DNA from: Phenylobacterium sp.
GTDB taxonomy: Bacteria > Pseudomonadota > Alphaproteobacteria > Caulobacterales > Caulobacteraceae
Length of the DNA stretch: 64,000 bases
Reading direction: 5' to 3'
Assembly: GCF_030651185.1 (NCBI RefSeq)
Contig: NZ_JAUSCJ010000027.1
Span: forward strand, 1 to 64,000
Part shown: piece after piece, positions 19,316 to 27,070 of the stretch
Layout of the letters: each line of letters opens with the position of its first letter
How positions within the stretch are numbered: the stretch's first letter is position 1
Notes under the pieces: generated by a model
Told to the model about the DNA's origin: nothing
Database searches by the model: none
The model's input: the letters and a program-made list of their open reading frames with translations, nothing else
Program-made: the position numbers and the translations under genes

Positions 19316-20100
19316 ATGCGGGCTTGGATTGTGGTGGCTGCGATGGTTTTCGCGGCCAGCGGGGCGTTCGCCGCGCAGGCGCCGGTGGCGTATCGGCTGA
19401 CACCGGTTGTCGATCATGGGGCGCTCAGCGCGCTTTCCGTCGAGATGCGGTTCGCCGGCGACGCCGATGGCGTCACCGACCTGGAACTGCCCAGCCAGTG
19501 GGCCGAGGGGGAGAAGCTCTGGCGCCTGGTCTCGGGCCTGAGGGTGGAGGGCGCCCAGCTCGATCCGGGCGGCGAGGCGGTGGCGGGCAATCGGCCACGG
19601 GCACGGGAAGGAGCGACGCCTTCGCCATCGAGGCGACGACCAATGTGGACCTGACCAAGGACCCCCACTTCCTGGCCCATGAGTACATGCACAGCTGGAT
19701 CCCCAACCAGGTAGGCGGCCTGCCGCTGCAGGATGAGGCCCGCGACTACTGGTTCAGCGAGGGGTTCACGGAGTTCTATGCCAGCCGGGCGCTGCTGGCC
19801 TCGGGGATCTGGTCGCTGGAGGATTTCGTCGCTCGCTACAACGAGGTCCTGACCCGCTATGCCGGCTCGCCGGCCCGCAACTTCACCGCCGATCAGGTGA
19901 TGGCGGAGTTCTGGACAAACCCGGACGCCCAGCAGTCGCCCTACGACCGGGGTCGCCTGCTGGCCCTGCGCTGGGACCGGGCGGTGCGGGTGGCCAGTGC
20001 AGGCAAGCTCTCCCTGGACGACGTCCTGCGCCGGCAGAGGGACGCGGTGCGGGCGGGGCCCAAGGCCGCCGGGGCGCGCCTGGAGCCTGGCGTGTTCGGC
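19316..20100 (+). pseudogene. M61-family aminopeptidase remnant, deleted and frameshifted
   Basis: The first frame (19316-19654) encodes a signal peptide and about 65 residues of an N-terminal domain, then goes out of frame near 19600. A second frame carries HFLAHEYMHSWIPNQ, the zinc-peptidase HExxH signature of M61 (glycyl aminopeptidase family), and FSEGFTEFYASR with the third ligand Glu. Family members are usually about 600 aa; here several hundred residues of the middle and the PDZ-like C-terminus are missing. The remnant runs directly into the next fragment. A sequencing frameshift alone would not explain the missing segments. Confidence 0.7.
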
Positions 20101-21107
20101 GCCTGTTTGACCCTGGGCTCCAAGAGCGTGCCGCGGCGGACGGGGCGAGGGGGGCGGTGCGGCCGTCGTTTCCGTCCAAGACCTATACGAACCACTACAC
20201 CCTGGTGACCGGGCTGCGGCCCGACCGCCACGGCCTGGTGGACAATGTGATGGTCGACCCCCTGATCCCGGGGGTGACCTTCAGGCTGTCCGACCGGACC
20301 ACGGTGAAGGACCCGCGCTGGTGGAATGACGCCACGCCGCTGTGGGTGACTGCGGAGCGGCAGGGGGTGATCGCCGCCAGCGTCTTCTGGCCGGGGTCGG
20401 AGACAGCCATCCAGGGCGCGCAGCCGACCTACTGGCTGACCTTCGACCAGGAGGTGAGCGCCGAGGCCCGGGTGGACCAGGTGCTGGCCTGGCTGGACCT
20501 GCCGGTCGAAAGGCGGCCCGGCTTCATCAGCCTCTATTTCGACGAGACCGATACGGCGGGACACCATGACGGGCCCGACAGTAACGGCCTGGTGATCACC
20601 GCCGATCACGGCATGGCGCCGGTTTCGCCCGAACGGGCCATCTATGTCGAGGACATGCTGGCCGAGAGCGCGGCGCGGCGCGTCGCCATGGGCGCCTTCA
20701 TGACCGTGGTTCCGGCGCCGGGCCGCGAGGCGGAGGTGGAGGCGGCGCTGTTGCGGCGGCACGACAACATGACCTGCTGGCGCAAGGGCGAGATCCCGGC
20801 CCGCCACCACTTCGGGAGCCATCGCCGCATTCCGCCGATCTTCTGCCTGCCGCGGACGGGGTGGATGATCATCACGCGGGCCGCGGTCGCCAAGGCGCCG
20901 ATCAAGGGTGGGGCGCACGGCTTCGATCCCTATGCGCCTGAGATGGCCGCGGTGTTCGTCGCCCATGGTCCCAATATCCGCCACGGGGTGAAGCTGCGCA
21001 CCACGGACAATGTCGATGTCTATCCGTTGGTGGCGCGGTTGCTGAACTTGACGGTGGAGAAGACCGACGGGAGGCTGTCGGGCCTGAAGCGGGCGCTTGA
21101 CAGGTAA
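20101..21107 (+). pseudogene. Type I phosphodiesterase / nucleotide pyrophosphatase remnant, N-terminally truncated
   Basis: An open frame of 316 codons from 20157, with homology visible slightly upstream. RPSFPSKTYTNHYTLVTG contains the catalytic Thr of the NPP branch of the alkaline phosphatase superfamily; YFDETDTAGHHDGP, ITADHGM and GGAHGFD supply later metal ligands. Missing are the signal peptide, the first metal-binding Asp and the stretch normally found between the GP(D)S and DHGM motifs. It has no start with a ribosome-binding site and abuts the M61 remnant, so it is probably non-functional. Confidence 0.7.
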
Positions 21108-21128
21108 TTGTCAAAATATAGAAATATT
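21097..21128 (+). promoter_or_regulatory. Promoter/operator region of the VOC-ArsR-SRPBCC operon
   Basis: TTGACA GGTAAT TGTCAA (21097-21114) is a perfect 6-bp inverted repeat whose left arm is also a consensus -35. It is followed at once by AATAT AGAA ATATT (21115-21128), a second inverted repeat covering the expected -10. ArsR-family repressors bind AT-rich palindromes of this kind, and an ArsR gene lies in the operon. Confidence 0.55.
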
Positions 21129-21161
21129 CTGGAACTGAGAATTTAATTCCGGAGACCTGCC

Positions 21162-21611
21162 ATGACCCGTCCCGCCATCAGTCCGGTGATCTGGTACCGC
21201 GATCCCCGCACGGCGCTGGCCTGGCTGGAAACGGCCTTCGGTTTCGAGACCGCCCTGGTGGTGGACGACGGGCAGGGCGGGGTGATGCACGCCGAGACCA
21301 TGATCGAGGGCGGGGTGGTGATGGTGGTGGGCCCGCCCCGCGAGAAGGCCACCGCTCCCGTCGCCTTCGGCGGCCGGGCCACCCAGTCGGTGCATGTGCA
21401 ATTGCGCGAGGGGATCGACGCCCACTGCGAGCGGGCGCGGGCGGCGGGCGCCAGGATCGACCGGGAACCCGAGACCCAAGCCTATGGCGACCGGGTCTAT
21501 ACCTGCCGGGATCTGGAGGATCATCCCTGGTCCTTCGGCCAGACCGTGACCGTGCTCAGCCCCGACGAGCAGGCCAGGGCCACGGGCCACGACATCGCAA
21601 CCTCACTTTAA
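21162..21611 (+). CDS. VOC family protein (glyoxalase/bleomycin-resistance fold, PhnB-like)
   Basis: 149 aa with the beta-alpha-beta-beta-beta repeats of the vicinal oxygen chelate fold (SPVIWYRDPRTALAWLETAF, then YGDRVYTCRDLEDHPWSF). Substrate unknown; members include glyoxalases, dioxygenases and antibiotic-binding proteins. The next gene is a paralogue (same AHCxRARAAGA and EPETQxYGDRxYxCRD blocks). It is the first gene of an operon containing an ArsR regulator and an SRPBCC protein, an association common in alphaproteobacteria. Confidence 0.85.
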   Translation: MTRPAISPVIWYRDPRTALAWLETAFGFETALVVDDGQGGVMHAETMIEGGVVMVVGPPREKATAPVAFGGRATQSVHVQLREGIDAHCERARAAGARIDREPETQAYGDRVYTCRDLEDHPWSFGQTVTVLSPDEQARATGHDIATSL

Positions 21612-21622
21612 GGAGCACGACC

Positions 21623-22066
21623 ATGGCGCGGATGAGTTCGGCCCTGTTTTATCAGGACCCCAGGGCGGCCATCGACTGGCTACAGAAAGCCTTCGGCTTC
21701 GAGCTGACCATGCTGCTGGAGGACACCGAGGGCGGTGTCGCCCACTCCCAGCTCAGCTTCGGCGACAGCATGGTGATGGTCGGTGCGGAATGGACCGAGG
21801 ATCACAAGAGCCCCAAGTCGATCGGCGGCAAGAACACCCAGACTGTGAACCTCCAGATCGACGATGACATCGACGCCCATTGCGCCCGGGCCCGGGCCGC
21901 CGGGGCCGAAATCCATGCGGAGCCGGAGACCCAGTTCTATGGCGACCGCACCTATCGTTGCCGCGATCCAGAGGGCCACATCTGGAACGTGTCGCAGACC
22001 GTCGCCGTGGTGAGCCGCGAGGCGGCCGAGGCCGCCAGCGGGCTGAAGATCACGGGCTGGGTCTGA
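21623..22066 (+). CDS. VOC family protein, tandem paralogue
   Basis: 147 aa, aligned throughout with the preceding gene (YQDPRAAIDWLQKAFGFEL; YGDRTYRCRDPEGHIWNVSQ). It starts 11 bases after its neighbour, with AAGGAG as ribosome-binding site. The glyoxalase-type metal site residues (His/Glu) are partly recognisable, but the reaction cannot be deduced. Confidence 0.85.
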   Translation: MARMSSALFYQDPRAAIDWLQKAFGFELTMLLEDTEGGVAHSQLSFGDSMVMVGAEWTEDHKSPKSIGGKNTQTVNLQIDDDIDAHCARARAAGAEIHAEPETQFYGDRTYRCRDPEGHIWNVSQTVAVVSREAAEAASGLKITGWV

Positions 22067-22067
22067 C

Positions 22068-22400
22068 TTGGCCGCGAACGCCGCGCTGGACCGTACCCTG
22101 GCGGCCCTGGCAGACCCCTACCGCCGCCAGGTGGTGGACCTGCTGAGCCAGAGGCCGCGCCAGGCCGGGGAGCTGGCCCGCGAGGTCGGCCTGCCAGGCC
22201 CCGCCATGAGCCGCCACCTGCGCACCCTGCGGGAAAGCGGCCTGGTGGAGGAGTCCCATCCGCCCTTCGATGCGCGGGTGCGCATCTATGCCCTGAGGCC
22301 TGAACCCATGGTGCATCTGCTGCGCTGGCTGGAGGAGAGCGAGCGGCTGTGGAGCGAGCAGCTGGTCGCCTTCAAGGCCCATGTCGAGAAAGCGCCGTGA
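22068..22400 (+). CDS. ArsR family transcriptional regulator
   Basis: 110 aa winged helix-turn-helix protein (DPYRRQVVDLLSQRPRQAGELAREVGLP, split here, then MSRHLRTLRESGLV). No metal-binding Cys motif is seen, so it belongs to the non-metal ArsR group that usually accompanies SRPBCC/AHSA1 genes. The start is TTG at 22068, one base after the VOC stop, and its end overlaps the next gene by four bases. The palindromes at 21097-21128 are its likely operator. Confidence 0.87.
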   Translation: MAANAALDRTLAALADPYRRQVVDLLSQRPRQAGELAREVGLPGPAMSRHLRTLRESGLVEESHPPFDARVRIYALRPEPMVHLLRWLEESERLWSEQLVAFKAHVEKAP

Positions 22401-22864
22401 CCTCCAAGGTCTTCGTGGCCCTGCGGGTGAAGGCGGCGCCGGAGCGGGCGTTCGCGGCCTTCGTCGGCGAGATCGGGATATGGTGGAAGCCAAATCCGCT
22501 CTTTCAGACCACGCCGCGTGCGCCGGGCGTCCTGGCCTTCGAGCCCGGAGTGGGCGGCCGGCTGACCGAGACCCTGGCGGGGGGCAAGATGTTCGAGATC
22601 GGCCGGATCACCGTCTGGGAGCCGCCGCACCGACTGGAATTCTCCTGGCGACAGGCCAACTTCCCGGTGGAGCTCAAGACAGAGGTGGAGGTGCGGTTCG
22701 AGGCCGTGGGCGACGAGACCCGGGTCAGTATCGAGCATCGCGGGTTCGATCAGGTCCCCAAGGCGAGCGCGGCGCGGCACGGCTTCCCCGACCAGGCGCT
22801 GCTTATGCGGCTGGCGGAATACTGGCAGGCGCAGCTGGCGGCCCTGCGGGACGCGGCGACCTAA
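22397..22864 (+). CDS. SRPBCC family protein (AHSA1-like)
   Basis: 155 aa beginning VTSKVFVALRVKAAPERAF from a GTG that overlaps the ArsR stop (GTGA). The START/Bet v1-like helix-grip fold is suggested by GEIGIWWKPNPLF, GGRLTETLAGG and WEPPHRLEFSWR. AHSA1-like bacterial proteins have no settled function; gene pairs with ArsR regulators are frequent. Last gene of the operon. Confidence 0.85.
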   Translation: MTSKVFVALRVKAAPERAFAAFVGEIGIWWKPNPLFQTTPRAPGVLAFEPGVGGRLTETLAGGKMFEIGRITVWEPPHRLEFSWRQANFPVELKTEVEVRFEAVGDETRVSIEHRGFDQVPKASAARHGFPDQALLMRLAEYWQAQLAALRDAAT

Positions 22865-22921
22865 CCCGGTTGTGCGAGTTCCGGTTTTGTTTCAAAATGC
22901 GCGGCAGGGGGATAGGACATC

Positions 22922-24172
22922 ATGACCGACGGGACACCCACGGCCACGGGCCGCAAGGCGGCGTTCAGCTTCGTCTTCGCCTGCGCCCTGATGAACGCGG
23001 TGTCGTTCGGGATCATGATCCCGGTCCTGCCCAACCTGATCAAGAGCTTCACCGGCGGCGACACCGCCGAGGCGGCGCAGTGGAACGTGGTGTTCGGCTG
23101 CGTCTGGGGGATCATGCAGCTGTTTTGCGGGCCGATCCTTGGGATGCTGAGCGACCGGATCGGGCGCAGGCCGGTGCTGCTGATCTCGCTGTTTGGCCTG
23201 GCGGTGGACTTCATGTTCATGGCCTTCGCCCCCAACCTGGCCTGGCTGTTCGTGGGCCGGGTGCTGAACGGCCTGACCGCGGCCAGCTTCTCCACCGCCA
23301 ACGCCTATGTGGCCGACGTCACCGCGCCGCAGGACCGGGCCAAGGCCTTTGGCTGGATGGGCTCGGCCTTTTCCTTCGGCTTCCTGGTGGGGCCGGCGCT
23401 TGGCGGGTTCCTGGCGGAGTTCGACCTGCGGCTGCCGTTCCTGGTGGCCGGCGGCCTGACGGCGATCAACTGGCTGTACGGCTATTTCGTGCTGCCGGAG
23501 TCACTGCCGGTGGAGAAGCGCACCACCCGCTTCGACTGGAAGCGGGCCAATCCCGTGGGGTCCCTGACCTTCCTGCGCGCGCACGGGGACCTGCTGGGGC
23601 TGGCCGGGGTCGGCTTCCTGTTCCAGCTGGCCCACACCGTGCTGCCCTCGATCTTCGTGCTCTATTCCGGCTACCGCTATGGCTGGAGCCCCGGGATCAT
23701 CGGCCTGACCATGATGGCCACCGGCCTGCTGGGGGTGGGGGTCCAGACCCTGCTGGTGGGGCCCGTGGTGGCGAAGATCGGCGAGCGCGGCGCCCTGCTG
23801 CTCGGCGCGGCCGGCGGGGCGGCGGGCTTCGCCCTCTACGGTTTCGCCCCCAACGGCTGGATCTATATCGCCTCGGCCCCGGTCTTCGCCCTGCTGAACT
23901 TCATGCAGCCGGGCCTGCAGGGGCTGATGACGCGACGCGTCGGGCCGAGCCAGCAGGGCCAGCTCCAGGGCGCCAACCAGAGCCTGCAGGGTATCGCCTC
24001 GGTGATCGGGCCGATCATGTTCGGCCTGATCTTCGCCTGGTCGATCCGCCACGACGCGACCCTGCACGCGCCGGGCCTGGCCATCTATCTCGCGGCCTTC
24101 CTGCTGCTGCTCGCCCTGGCTCTTGGCGTCCGGGTGGCCCACGCCCCGGCGGTGGCGCCCGCGGCGGCTTGA
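22922..24172 (+). CDS. MFS transporter, TetA (TCR) branch, copy 1
   Basis: 416 aa, twelve hydrophobic segments. The MFS motif A between TM2 and TM3 is GMLSDRIGRRPVLL, and motif C-like glycines lie in TM5 (GFLVGPALGG), as in drug:proton antiporters of the TetA type. It probably exports a drug or metabolite across the inner membrane. Unlike the two following paralogues it lacks a recognisable short upstream ORF and begins 57 nt after the SRPBCC gene, so it might be read with that operon. Confidence 0.88.
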   Translation: MTDGTPTATGRKAAFSFVFACALMNAVSFGIMIPVLPNLIKSFTGGDTAEAAQWNVVFGCVWGIMQLFCGPILGMLSDRIGRRPVLLISLFGLAVDFMFMAFAPNLAWLFVGRVLNGLTAASFSTANAYVADVTAPQDRAKAFGWMGSAFSFGFLVGPALGGFLAEFDLRLPFLVAGGLTAINWLYGYFVLPESLPVEKRTTRFDWKRANPVGSLTFLRAHGDLLGLAGVGFLFQLAHTVLPSIFVLYSGYRYGWSPGIIGLTMMATGLLGVGVQTLLVGPVVAKIGERGALLLGAAGGAAGFALYGFAPNGWIYIASAPVFALLNFMQPGLQGLMTRRVGPSQQGQLQGANQSLQGIASVIGPIMFGLIFAWSIRHDATLHAPGLAIYLAAFLLLLALALGVRVAHAPAVAPAAA

Positions 24173-24196
24173 CGGAACGCGTTACGTCTCTACCGT
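24169..24196 (+). promoter_or_regulatory. Promoter of mini-ORF 1 and MFS copy 2
   Basis: TTGACG, a 16-bp spacer and TACCGT at 24191-24196. The same geometry recurs before MFS copy 3 and rpsM. The -10 ends nine nt before the mini-ORF ATG, so transcripts would begin at or just before that ATG. Confidence 0.55.
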
Positions 24197-24205
24197 AAGG
24201 CGATC

Positions 24206-24241
24206 ATGACGACGACGCAGACAGAGACGATGAGGGCCTAG
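24206..24241 (+). CDS. Leaderless 11-codon mini-ORF upstream of MFS copy 2
   Basis: Encodes MTTTQTETMRA followed by TAG. It sits at the predicted transcription start and 89 nt before the MFS start. A second mini-ORF in the same position before the next paralogue (MSVFEKTRA) also ends Arg-Ala-stop. A regulatory leader peptide that stalls ribosomes is inferred; there is no direct evidence of translation. Confidence 0.5.
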   Translation: MTTTQTETMRA

Positions 24242-24251
24242 GCAGCGGCGA

Positions 24252-24314
24252 CCGGCCGTGCGCCGGAGCCTGTTCGCCTCGCGACCGTCTTTCCCCGACC
24301 GCTCCGGCGGCCGG
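24252..24314 (+). promoter_or_regulatory. Structured leader RNA of MFS copy 2
   Basis: Two nested helices: CCGGCC (24252-24257) with GGCCGG (24309-24314), and inside it GCCGGAGC (24262-24269) with GCTCCGGC (24301-24308). It is followed by the palindrome GAGATATCTC immediately before the MFS ATG. The arrangement between mini-ORF and gene resembles a translation attenuator. Confidence 0.5.
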
Positions 24315-24330
24315 CGCTTCGAGATATCTC

Positions 24331-25626
24331 ATGACCCTGCCAGCCGACCCCAGCCCCCCTTCGGGGGCCTCCGCGTCATCCGCCGTCCGCAAGGCCGGAT
24401 TGCCGTTCATCGCCATCACCATCTGCCTGGACGTGGTCAGCCACACCATGGTGTTCCCGGTCCTGCCTCGGCTGGTGGAGGAGATGGTCGGCGGCCAGGT
24501 GTCGTCGGCCGCCCGCTGGGTGGGGGTGCTGGTGGCCGCCTGGTCGGTGGCGCAGTTCTTCGCCGCGCCAGTGATCGGCATGCTGAGCGACAGGTTCGGC
24601 CGCCGGCCGGTGATCCTGATCTCGATCTTCGGCCTGTCCATCGACCTGGCCATCATGGCGCTGGCGCCGACCCTGGCCTGGCTGCTGCTGGGGCGGGTGC
24701 TCTGCGGGCTGACCGCCGGGGCCCAGGGGGCGGCCATGGCCTATGTGGCCGACATCACCCCGCAGGAGGAGCGGGCCAAGAGCTATGGCTGGCTGAACGC
24801 CGCGGCCTGGACCGGGGTGATCCTGGGGCCGGCCCTGGGCGGGCTGATGGGCGCCTGGGACCCGCGGGCGCCGTTCTGGGCGGCGGCCGCCGTGGCCCTG
24901 GCCAACGGCGTCTACGGCCTGATCGTGCTGCCGGAGTCCCTGCCCAAGGAACGCCGGGCGCCGATGCGCTGGGCCAACGCCAATCCGGTGGGCTCGCTGA
25001 GCCTGGTGTTTTCCCGGCCGGGCCTGCCGATGCTGGCGCTCATACTGCTGCTGCTGTGGTTCGCCATGCACGCCATGAACAGCGTCTTCGTCCTCTACAC
25101 GGCCTATCGCTACCAGTGGGATCCGATGGCGCTGGGGATCTTCTGCAGCGCGCTTGGGGCGGTGAACATCGTGGTCACCAGCCAGCTCACCGGGCGGTCG
25201 GTGAAGTGGCTGGGGGAGCGCAAGGTGCTGATCGGCGGCCTGGCCCTGCAGGTCATCGGCTTCACCGCCGTGGGGCTGTCGCCGACCGGGTTCTGGTTCT
25301 GGATCGCCAACCTGCCCATGGCGCTCTCCAACGTCGCCGGACCCGCCCTGCAGGCCATGATGACCGCCAAGGTCGACCCGGACGAGCAGGGCCGGCTGCA
25401 GGGCGCGATGATGGGGGTGGGCAGCCTGACCGGGCTGTTCGGGCCCATCGCCTTCACCCAGATCTTCGCCCTCGCCGTGGCGGCGGGCCGGGACCCGGGG
25501 TGGTCGGGCCTGACCATCCTGACGGGCGCGGCCCTGACCCTGGTGGCCTGGAGCCTGGCCCTGGCCTTCGCCCGCGACGTGCCGCCGGAGGCCAAGACCG
25601 AAGGCGGCTTGCCAAGTCACCCATGA
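24331..25626 (+). CDS. MFS transporter, TetA (TCR) branch, copy 2
   Basis: 431 aa with twelve hydrophobic segments and motif A GMLSDRFGRRPVILI. It is clearly paralogous to both flanking transporters (LPESLPKERRAPMRWANANP, CSALGAVNIVVTSQLTGR). An acidic/basic pair in TM regions and the RVLCGLTAGAQGAAMAYVAD segment are TetA-like. Substrate unknown. It has its own promoter, mini-ORF and structured leader. Confidence 0.9.
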   Translation: MTLPADPSPPSGASASSAVRKAGLPFIAITICLDVVSHTMVFPVLPRLVEEMVGGQVSSAARWVGVLVAAWSVAQFFAAPVIGMLSDRFGRRPVILISIFGLSIDLAIMALAPTLAWLLLGRVLCGLTAGAQGAAMAYVADITPQEERAKSYGWLNAAAWTGVILGPALGGLMGAWDPRAPFWAAAAVALANGVYGLIVLPESLPKERRAPMRWANANPVGSLSLVFSRPGLPMLALILLLLWFAMHAMNSVFVLYTAYRYQWDPMALGIFCSALGAVNIVVTSQLTGRSVKWLGERKVLIGGLALQVIGFTAVGLSPTGFWFWIANLPMALSNVAGPALQAMMTAKVDPDEQGRLQGAMMGVGSLTGLFGPIAFTQIFALAVAAGRDPGWSGLTILTGAALTLVAWSLALAFARDVPPEAKTEGGLPSHP

Positions 25627-25636
25627 CCGCTAGGCT
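25609..25636 (+). promoter_or_regulatory. Promoter of mini-ORF 2 and MFS copy 3
   Basis: TTGCCA, 16 bp, TAGGCT (within GCTAGGCT, resembling the Caulobacter GCTANAWC -10). It overlaps the end of MFS copy 2 and ends seven nt before the mini-ORF ATG. Confidence 0.5.
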
Positions 25637-25643
25637 CGGGTTC

Positions 25644-25673
25644 ATGAGCGTATTCGAGAAGACCAGGGCCTAG
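25644..25673 (+). CDS. Leaderless 9-codon mini-ORF upstream of MFS copy 3
   Basis: Encodes MSVFEKTRA then TAG, 104 nt before the MFS start. Together with mini-ORF 1 it shares position, probable leaderless translation and the C-terminal Arg-Ala. An in-frame ATG seven codons earlier would place the start within the promoter and is less likely. Downstream, GAGGCT/AGCCTC (25684-25700) and further GC-rich repeats can fold. Confidence 0.5.
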   Translation: MSVFEKTRA

Positions 25674-25777
25674 GACCCGCGCGGAGGCTCTCGCAGCCTC
25701 AGGCGCCGCAGTCCTCGCAACCGGCTTACGGCCGGGCCCTTCGCCGTGCCGGCAGGCGCCGGAACCTCGAGACCCCC

Positions 25778-26992
25778 ATGCCCCCTCCCACCCGCCGCGC
25801 GGCGCTGATCTTCGTCGCGATCACCATCTTCCTCGACTATTCCGCCCAATCCATCTCCTTCCCGGTCCTGCCCCGGCTGGCCCAGGAGCTGGTGGGGGGC
25901 GACCCCGCCACCGCCGCCCGCTGGGTCGGGTTCCTGGAGGTCGGCTGGGCGATCCCGCAGTTCCTGGCCGCGCCGTTCCTGGGGATGCTGAGCGACCGCT
26001 TCGGACGCCGGCCGGTGATCCTGATCTCAGTGTTCGGGGTGGGCGCCGAGCTGGTGATGGGCGCGCTCGCGCCCACCGTCGGCTGGCTGATGGCCGCACG
26101 CATTCTCTGCGGCCTGACCTGCGGGGCCCAGGCCGCGGCCATGGCCTATGTGGCCGACGTCACGCCGCCCGAGGACCGCACCAAGGCCTATGGCTGGATG
26201 ACCGCGGCCCTGTGGAGCGGGATCATCCTGGGGCCGGCGCTGGGTGGCCTGCTGGCCATGAACGACATCCGCGCGCCCTTCTGGGCCGCCGCCGCCGTCG
26301 CCGTCCTCGGCGGCATCTACGGGATCTTCGTCCTGCCGGAGTCCCTGCCCAAGGCCAAGCGCGCGCCGATCCGCTGGGCCAAGGCCAACCCCTGGGGGGC
26401 CGTGGACCTGCTGGTCCAGCGCAAGGGCCTGCTGGTGCTCGCGATCGCGCTGCTGCTGGTGTGGCTGGCCTTCCAGGCCAAGGACAACCTGCTGGTGCTC
26501 TATACGGCCCACCGTTACGGCTGGAGCCCGCTGGACTTCGGGATCTTCTGCAGCGCCCTGGCGGTGGCCAGCATCGCGGTGCAGACCGGCCTGACGGGAC
26601 GGATCGCCAAGGCCCTGGGCGACAAGCACACGGTGCTGCTGGGCCTGGCCTTGGAGGTCGTCGGCTTCTTCGCCGTGGGGCTGGCGCCGACCGGGGTCTG
26701 GTTCTGGATCGCCAACCTGCCCATCGTGCTGGGCAGCATGTCGACGCCGGCCCTGCAGTCGCTGATGAGCGCCAAGGTCGGGGATGAGGAGCAGGGGCGG
26801 CTGCAGGGGGCGATGGGATCCATCGTCAGCCTGACCAGCATCACCGCTCCAATCGCGGTCACCCAGGTGTTCGCCGCGACCCTGACCTGGGGGCCGTCCT
26901 GGTCGGGCCTGACCATCCTGATCGGCGGCGCCTTGAGCCTGATGGCCTGGATACTTGTCCTCGTCTTCGCGAGGCTTGTTTCCCCCGAATAG
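25778..26992 (+). CDS. MFS transporter, TetA (TCR) branch, copy 3
   Basis: 404 aa, twelve hydrophobic segments, motif A GMLSDRFGRRPVILIS. It aligns with copy 2 along its length (LPESLPKAKRAPIRWAKANP, FWIANLPIVLGSM). The tandem triplication suggests selection for export of related compounds. The substrate cannot be named; TetA-family labels are by similarity only. Confidence 0.9.
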   Translation: MPPPTRRAALIFVAITIFLDYSAQSISFPVLPRLAQELVGGDPATAARWVGFLEVGWAIPQFLAAPFLGMLSDRFGRRPVILISVFGVGAELVMGALAPTVGWLMAARILCGLTCGAQAAAMAYVADVTPPEDRTKAYGWMTAALWSGIILGPALGGLLAMNDIRAPFWAAAAVAVLGGIYGIFVLPESLPKAKRAPIRWAKANPWGAVDLLVQRKGLLVLAIALLLVWLAFQAKDNLLVLYTAHRYGWSPLDFGIFCSALAVASIAVQTGLTGRIAKALGDKHTVLLGLALEVVGFFAVGLAPTGVWFWIANLPIVLGSMSTPALQSLMSAKVGDEEQGRLQGAMGSIVSLTSITAPIAVTQVFAATLTWGPSWSGLTILIGGALSLMAWILVLVFARLVSPE

Positions 26993-27070
26993 AAGTCAGC
27001 CTAGATGCGTGCCATCAATGCGCCTGAAACCTCGTCAAAGTCCGGCGACGTTTCCCCGCTCGGAGAGCCC

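Noticed and set aside
22865..22921. A mini-ORF before MFS copy 1 like those before copies 2 and 3
   Set aside because: The only short ATG frame there (22897) runs on without an early stop and lacks the shared ending.
22381..24198. A 605-codon plus-strand open frame across the SRPBCC and first MFS genes
   Set aside because: It is out of frame with both recognised genes and rich in Arg/Gly/Ala; a shadow frame.
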